Shown here: positions 58,425 through 64,000 of the stretch, piece by piece
Layout of the letters: the number at the start of each line of letters is the position of its first letter
Numbering within the stretch: position 1 is the first letter of the stretch
From: Lindgomyces ingoldianus
Lineage: Eukaryota; Ascomycota; Dothideomycetes; Pleosporales; Lindgomycetaceae
NCBI RefSeq assembly: GCF_010093535.1
Contig: NW_022985224.1
Coordinates: forward strand, 122,291-186,290
DNA: 64,000 nt
Reading direction: 5' to 3'
The notes under the pieces: model-generated
Databases searched by the model: none
Seen by the model: only the letters and a program-made list of their open reading frames with translations
Told to the model about the DNA's origin: nothing
Position numbers and translations under genes: made by a program

Positions 58425-60100
58425 AAGGGAAGTATTGAGGGCGAATTTTGGCGGGAGAGATGTGGTTCGGGTCCGAGCGATATCGGTGCGAAGGTGTGAT
58501 TGGTGTGATTGTTGAGTGAGGGAAGATAATGTGACGTTGGATGAAGTACCAGGTGAGTAGAAAAGGGCACGTGAAAGACACGTGAATGGGGTGGATTTTA
58601 GCGGGACCTCGGGATAGCGGGTGGTTGTTGGTGGTGGTTTGGCGAGTAGCGTACGAGGTTGAACAGGTATTGCGATGTTCACCGTCCGCCCACCATCAGT
58701 CTTTCCATCGCTACGCTAAAATCAACGCTGTCATTTCCATCTTTACACTCGAGAAATTAAACAATTGATAATTGCTAAACACCTTGTTTGATCCAATCAT
58801 GTGTTAATGTGCTATCGCAGAATTTGATGCCTCAAGCTCTGCAATTCGGCTGGCCGCATACACTTCTCCAAAACAAATTTCGCGGCTTCCAATACTCAAA
58901 ACATTGAATAGTTTCGACGGGCTTGGTAACAAGCACATGCAAGCTTGCAGGTGACGCGATCGCATCTTTGAATCTGTGGCACGCGCTGTCGGTCGCACAA
59001 CAGCACAATGATTCCCGGGGAGACTCTCACTCGGAGACTCTCTACTGCAAAAGCGTTTCCGACAAAAGAGCCTTCGAGCAGCTTCCTCAACACCATATCG
59101 CTAGCGTTAATAAATATTAGCACAACTGAGGGCATTGCAAAATCCCACGTCGCCCACACCACTCACAAGATACAACGCGACTTATTTCACCCCTTCCATC
59201 TTGCAAATTCTGAGTTTAGGACCTCACCATACAATCGCGTATCTCACTGCCTTGTCCAATTCTCGAAGATCAACGTGATGCGACACCTTCTCGGGCTCCC
59301 GCCGTTTAGAGCTCCAGACGTCCTCAACAACGCTATATTTGTGTGAGCCAATACGGAATGGTGAGAGCGAGAGCCAAACCCACCATCGAGCTTATAATCG
59401 TGCACCTCAGCGCGTTAGGCATGCTTGCAACGACTCTCAGAGCCCATTAGGAGAGCATCTTGACCGAGATACAGGTTTCTCATGCTCGGATTATGCTGTA
59501 CGCTCATCTGACCAATGGATTCCAAGGCTGCAGCAACCCTGAGCAATTCGATTTTGTCACAACTCTGCTTGCCACACTGTCATAGCTAGGCTGTCATCGA
59601 GAATACTATATTAGTTGGAAAAATACATCCTCCACTGACTTGGGGTCGTTTTAAGTATTGTACCAGATACGGTCGGCAGAGTGATATAAGACTGGAGTGT
59701 TTTTGATATGCCACTTGCCAAGCCTGCAAAATTCATTAGAATGTGCGGAACCATTCAAGGACGTATAAGACAGTGAAGTGGTTGCGGCGGGGGAGGGGCA
59801 GTGGGACAAGTTTGAGAGGAGGGATGGGTATATGTGTTGAGAAATAAGTAGAATAGTTTTCATACAGAGTTAGTCGGGTGGTCAAGCTACAGATGAGATA
59901 TGGGTTAGGTGAATGGGAATAGTGTACTATTGATCACAATATGTTCAAACATGTAATAGTTCTATTTAGGAAAGTCAATAGATATATAAGACTGTTGCAA
60001 AGTCCCCAAACCTCAATCCTTCAATACTGAATCTCTCTTGATTGACAGCATGAGTACTGCCATAAGTAAAGACATATTACCGAGCTTCGCTGTACCCACC
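58425..60100. other. gene-poor region
   Basis: 1.7 kb with only short overlapping frames. The minus-strand frame at 58896-59162 (MVWATWDFAMPSVVLIFIN) and the plus-strand frame at 59008-59346 overlap each other and neither shows a recognisable family. Confidence 0.4.
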
Positions 60101-60609
60101 TTACACCTCCTCCATCCACGTCCAACGGTTTTCAAGTTCTTCATGGTCCAAGTCTTCCTGCTGAAATATCTCTTGCATATGCGTCCGTGGAATTCGGGCA
60201 TGAAATTTAAACCCAGTCTCGTGCTTGCAACCCAGCTGAATACTCTCGTACATGGGAGGGGGAGAGCCGGGAAAGTGTGCCCCCATTAGGCGCAAACCAA
60301 CGCGTAGCTCTGCCATACGTAGGACGGGTGCGCTCCCGATGAACAAGAATATGGCCGAACCTGAGGCTTTAAATTTACCAATAGCAATCGGGATAAGGGG
60401 TTCATTGAGCCCTGGGGACTTCTCAAGCTCTGTAGTATTTGAAATGTGTAATGGATAGTTGCACAAATTTCATAAACCGTGGCCGCTTTTAGTAGGTGCT
60501 TATATGCCTCGGGTGAGATAGGACCTAGTGATTTGGGAAGGGTGAGCTCGTATTCGGGGAGGGACATCAAGGGTTCCAAGACAGAACCTGAATCCAAGAT
60601 ATCGACCAT
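60101..60609 (-). CDS. hypothetical protein, model uncertain
   Basis: Two minus-strand frames appear to be exons of one gene. Exon 1 (about 60480-60609) starts MVDILDSGSVLEPLMSLPEY and runs through KSLGPISPEAYKHLLKAAT. Exon 2 (60101 to about 60423) reads LNEPLIPIAIGKFKASGSAI and later GCKHETGFKFHARIPRTHMQ, ending in an acidic stretch (QQEDLDHEELENRW). A 56-nt intron (ACG|GTTTAT ... TTGAG) would join them in frame, but its acceptor is not pyrimidine-rich. The 3' end may also be spliced (GAG|GTGTAA) to a further exon near 60013-60055. No family recognised. Confidence 0.4.
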
Positions 60610-62794
60610 TATCTTGGGGGCTTATCTTAACGTTGCCGATAGCTTGGTTTTCATGGGAAATAACTCTGAATATAAGCGGAAATATGCGTAACTGCAAGGC
60701 CAACCACAAGTCACTGAGAGAGATCCTTCATGAGGTTGAAGAGCGAGAAGAAAGAAAGAAACTAGGCCTGATGAACCTCTGCCGAAGCTCCAATTCCACA
60801 GGCCACTTTTTTATTTAACCCAACCATTTACGGAAATCTTAATATTGCAGTGCAATACGAAGCATTGAGAAAGAGGAACGGCGGGGACCGTTTTGGCCAT
60901 CTTCCCCAACCTCTCCCGCGGTCAGCTTGAAGATGTGATGGCTAGGTTGAAGCGGAGGATCTAACTAAAAATGGTAGCACGAATATTAAAGCGGGTTCTC
61001 ATGAAGACCAAGGCGCGGATAAATCGAAGGTTCACCAAATAAAGCTACCAGCATCGAGACCCATTCGCGAAGACTCCAAAAGCCACCCAAATTTTCACTA
61101 GCCCATCAGAGCCATTAAACAAAGAAATCCCCTCTTGAGCGACTATATTTGCATGCCCAGCTCCCTAGAAATTGCTGTCGGCTCCAGGAAATGAGTTCAG
61201 AGAGCTAAAAGATGGAGTTCTAAGAAATGGGAAGAACGTTTCCACTAAAAAGAAGAGGCAACAAGGGATTTCTACGTCCAAGAATTGGTAACTTACTTGG
61301 CACTATCGCTCTGTTGGCTTGTGCTACGATGTCTGGCGTGAATATCCTTGCCTAGGTTGTTCGCGCTTAGCATATTTCAATATCAGTCGAGGTTATTGAG
61401 AACAATGCTCCTTTCAAATTTGGAGACACACTCGAAGCTTCGAGCCCGAGCCCTTGCGAGCATAAGTAGATGTATTCTTTGCATATTGCGGTGAGGTGCC
61501 CAGGTAGGAAAATTGGCGCCTTTGAGAAACCGTTTTTTGAGAGTGTCTGTAAGAACTGAAGCCCAATAGCAGACAATATAAATAACTGAACGTGGGTTTA
61601 ATTTGGTTGGGAGATGAGGTTCTGTTCAAGTGGAGAACATCCTAATAATTCAGATATGGGTTCGCCTAAATCCCTCTCGTGTTTGCCCACTGCCGTGGTC
61701 CATGCTCTTTCAACGATTTGGTCACCAGCAGTTATTCTTCTTTTGAGACCTGTCCGGCAAATCATGCACCAGCCGCTTTCTTACCAATTTCACATTGTGA
61801 AAGCTCGACGTTCTGCTCATGAGATATATCTCCAGTCCAACACACCACAAAAGCGCCACTCTATTTTTGCCTTCTCCAGGTTCGCTTTCGAACAATACGA
61901 GCCATACGAAGCCATCTTAATCCCTGCATTCTTCAATGAATAGTTTGACTCTATCGTCCTCTTCCACCTGATGCACATCATGTTCTTCATAAAATTCGAG
62001 GATAATTTCCTTCAGATGGCCCTCTCAAACGGAGGGTTTTTTAGATAAGCGGGTTTAGAATTAAGAGTCGATTTAGGATAAGATGAAGATTTGTATTCCC
62101 GCCCTTGCTCTGGTAAGAAAGTTATCGTTTAGCAAAACAAGTCGAAACGCTCACCAATAACACGTCAAATCGTTCTTGCGGAGCTTTTATCGTAAGACTC
62201 GTTCAATGTTCTAAAGTCGTTCAACTATCATAATCACGTGACCGTAGGATGGCGGCAAAGTTCGATCATGCCCTCGAAACTCCCCCCTCCAGACAACTGC
62301 ATTTTAGTATAGAAAAAGAATTTTTTCTCGAAAATAGGTTCCCGCTCAAGACTCCACAGCAGCATTCCGCACAACGTTGTCGCACATCCTACGGCAGACA
62401 GTTGATCTCGATCAGCCGGAACAAGGTTTATCGCCTTAGCATGTTCAATTCCCCCGCTTGGCTATCAGAAAAAAACGTTGCTTAGGATCTAAATGAGGCA
62501 CAAGATTCTTAGCTCGCCCGTCCCGGTTTCCCAGAGTGGAGAATGTGGGGAGGCCATCGGGTACGTTTTACTGGATTAATCAACTTCGATGATCCTAGAA
62601 CCAACAAGACTCTTGAGCACAATATCGAAAATTCGAAGTAAGAAATACATATGAGGAGTGGGGCAAAGACATACCTGAGTGGCGAGCGGGCATTTTGCGT
62701 TTGGAACTTATATAGCGGCAGTCTTCCTTAGAGCGGTACCTAAGGGTTCGCACTGATACGCAGTCTCAAATTTCGACTACGCAAAATTTCCAAC
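60610..62794. other. long gene-free region
   Basis: 2.2 kb with no supported ORF. A plus-strand frame of 109 codons at 61614-61943 and one of 78 codons at 62249-62485 have no protein-like organisation. Several poly-A and CTTC-rich stretches occur but no repeat family was recognised. Confidence 0.4.
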
Positions 62795-63308
62795 ATGCAC
62801 CTCACAATTTTATTACCGGCGCTGCTCGCTCCATTAGGTGCGTTTGCAGCTCCCCACACCCTCGGCCATGCCGTCCTCCTCAGCCGCTCGACGAAACCCA
62901 AGCCCTGCTAGACCATCGTTCCAGCCCCAAATGAAACAGAAACTAAGGCACGATTCGATAAGTTTGTTGACGCTTTTATCTACCAGAAGACTATCGCCGC
63001 GGCGTTTGGATCTATTGATAAGAATTACATCGTACGCCAGCCAGACATAACCCCACCTCAATCCGCACCATCAAATGCTAACAATATTATGTGACATCTA
63101 GAACCACAATCCGACGGCGAAAAAAGGGTTCGATTCCGCGTGGAATATTTTGAGTCCGATTTGGGCGAGTCAAAATGTCACACCGCTGCGGACATTGTTC
63201 AAGGGAAATCAAGGGTGGTTGAATTACGGATCTTGGGAGGCTGTGGATCGTTATGGGATAATGGGTGTATTGTGGAACATGTACGCTGACAAAGTTCTTG
63301 CAGTTTGA
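62795..63308 (+). pseudogene. decayed secreted SnoaL-like (NTF2-fold) protein gene
   Basis: Starts with a good signal peptide (MHLTILLPALLAPLGAFAA). After a 70-nt intron (63032-63101) it carries KARFDKFVDAFIYQKTIAAA, then NYI-NHNPTAKKGFDSAWNIL and WASQNVTPLRTLFKGNQGWL, which fit fungal secreted SnoaL-like/NTF2-fold proteins. An in-frame TAG interrupts the first exon at 62909-62911, 38 codons in. After GSWEAVDRY the frame is lost: the expected GCIVEH appears one base off, and the original frame ends at a TGA (63306-63308). No intron that I can find removes the TAG. The hAT-type element begins 112 bp further on. Likely a pseudogene. Confidence 0.55.
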
Positions 63309-63420
63309 GTTTTTGCTGATGGTTTCCTGGTGGGATGCCGGGAGAAACTTCCGACCAATGCTGCATTTTGAGAAAGTGACTAGGCGGTGGCTCGAGGATA
63401 AAGGGTCTTGAGGAAATAGG

Positions 63421-64000
63421 CAGCGTTCCCAACCGTACGTAATACGTTTCAACTCGCCGTTTTTTAGGCTGTAACTTCTCAGTTTGTTAGTACGTTTTAA
63501 CATAAAGGGAGAATTTAAATCTACTTACAGGGCGTAACTGTTACAGCTTACAATCCTCCTATGTTTTAACAGCTTGTGAGACGTTATAGCGTATACAGTC
63601 TACTAAGTCCCCTATTTTACTGTAAATATAACCCTGCTAGAGCTAGTTTTTCTGCAGTTAGAGAGCCTTAATTATTAAGCTAGAAAGCTTGTTTCTGTTG
63701 TAAGTAACAGTTTTTCTACCTCTAGAAAAAGACCTCTTACAATTGCAGCTTATAAAAGGGATAGATAAGAAGTTAAAGGCAATTTTATATAGTGTAGAGT
63801 AAGAGAGTTGTCTAACTTGTTCCTACTAAGTAAGAGAGTTAGTAAACAAAGGGCTGTTATTATTAGCTATAGTAACGTCTTTGCAGTAGCTGTTATAGTA
63901 CTACTGCAACTCTGTTGTTTTCTGCTGCTTTTTATATAAGCAGCTGCTAGTAAGGAGGCTTATGTTAATAAAAAAAGTCCTCTTAAAGCTCTTATTATAA
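63421..64000. mobile_element. left end of a second hAT-type element (cut by window)
   Basis: Begins CAGCGTTCCCAACCGTACGT at 63421, matching the terminal repeat of the element at 44742-45947 (about 20 of 26 positions). A subterminal word CGTAACTGTTACAGCTTAC at about 63535 matches CGTAACTGTTACGGCTCAC at about 44855, differing by transitions as RIP would cause. The interior is AT-rich with GTAAC/GCAGT words and no ORF. The right end and target duplication lie beyond the window. Confidence 0.6.

Noticed and set aside
63127..63137. GGTTCGATTCC, a perfect match to a tRNA B box
   Set aside because: It lies inside the SnoaL-like coding sequence, with no A box or cloverleaf around it.
1..64000. CRISPR arrays, bacterial operons or prophage
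   Set aside because: No regularly spaced repeats and the genes are clearly fungal with introns.

Overview
The window comes from a filamentous ascomycete (Pezizomycotina). The evidence is short GT-AG introns of about 43-175 nt in almost every gene, fungus-specific families (DUF2433, a Kap123-type importin, a fungal rhodopsin-domain protein, an allantoate-type MFS carrier) and AT-rich transposon relics with CpA depletion and many TAA/TAG codons, as left by repeat-induced point mutation (RIP). The protein types would suit a leotiomycete, but that placement is an impression. No rRNA, tRNA, CRISPR array or bacterial-type operon was seen. A 61-base N gap lies at 18497-18557.

Layout: 1-2880 is an AT-rich RIP island. 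2881-3732 is a transition zone with hairpins. 3733-4821 is an F-box-like hypothetical gene (gene A). 4822-7945 has no supportable gene. 7959-12597 holds three oxidoreductases side by side: an SDR (+), a Baeyer-Villiger-type monooxygenase (-) and a zinc alcohol/polyol dehydrogenase (-). 13111-27734 is the conserved core: an RGG-rich protein, a DUF2433 phosphoesterase-like protein, importin Kap123 and the sterol transporter Ncr1. 28617-43592 holds a C2H2 zinc-finger gene, hypothetical genes, a second F-box-like gene (gene B, clear paralogue of gene A), an RRM protein, a membrane protein and an alpha/beta-hydrolase whose single intron appears to be GC-AG. 44734-48660 is a transposon zone: a 1206-bp hAT-type element with perfect 8-bp target duplication, a decayed membrane-protein gene around it, and two inverted copia gag fragments. 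49562-56028 holds a small secreted beta-trefoil protein, an MFS transporter and a divergent rhodopsin-domain protein. 56620-58422 is a RIP-degraded pogo/Fot1-type element with a TA duplication. The right end is gene-poor, with a decayed SnoaL-like gene and, from 63421, the first end of a second hAT element of the same family.

The SDR, monooxygenase and MDR genes could act in sequence (alcohol to ketone to ester/lactone); this is inferred from neighbourhood. Kap123 and Ncr1 are housekeeping genes for ribosomal-protein import and vacuolar/late-endosomal sterol export. Gene models were spliced by eye: junctions were accepted when they restored one reading frame, matched GT-AG (one GC-AG) consensus and joined recognisable family sequence. 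No search was run.
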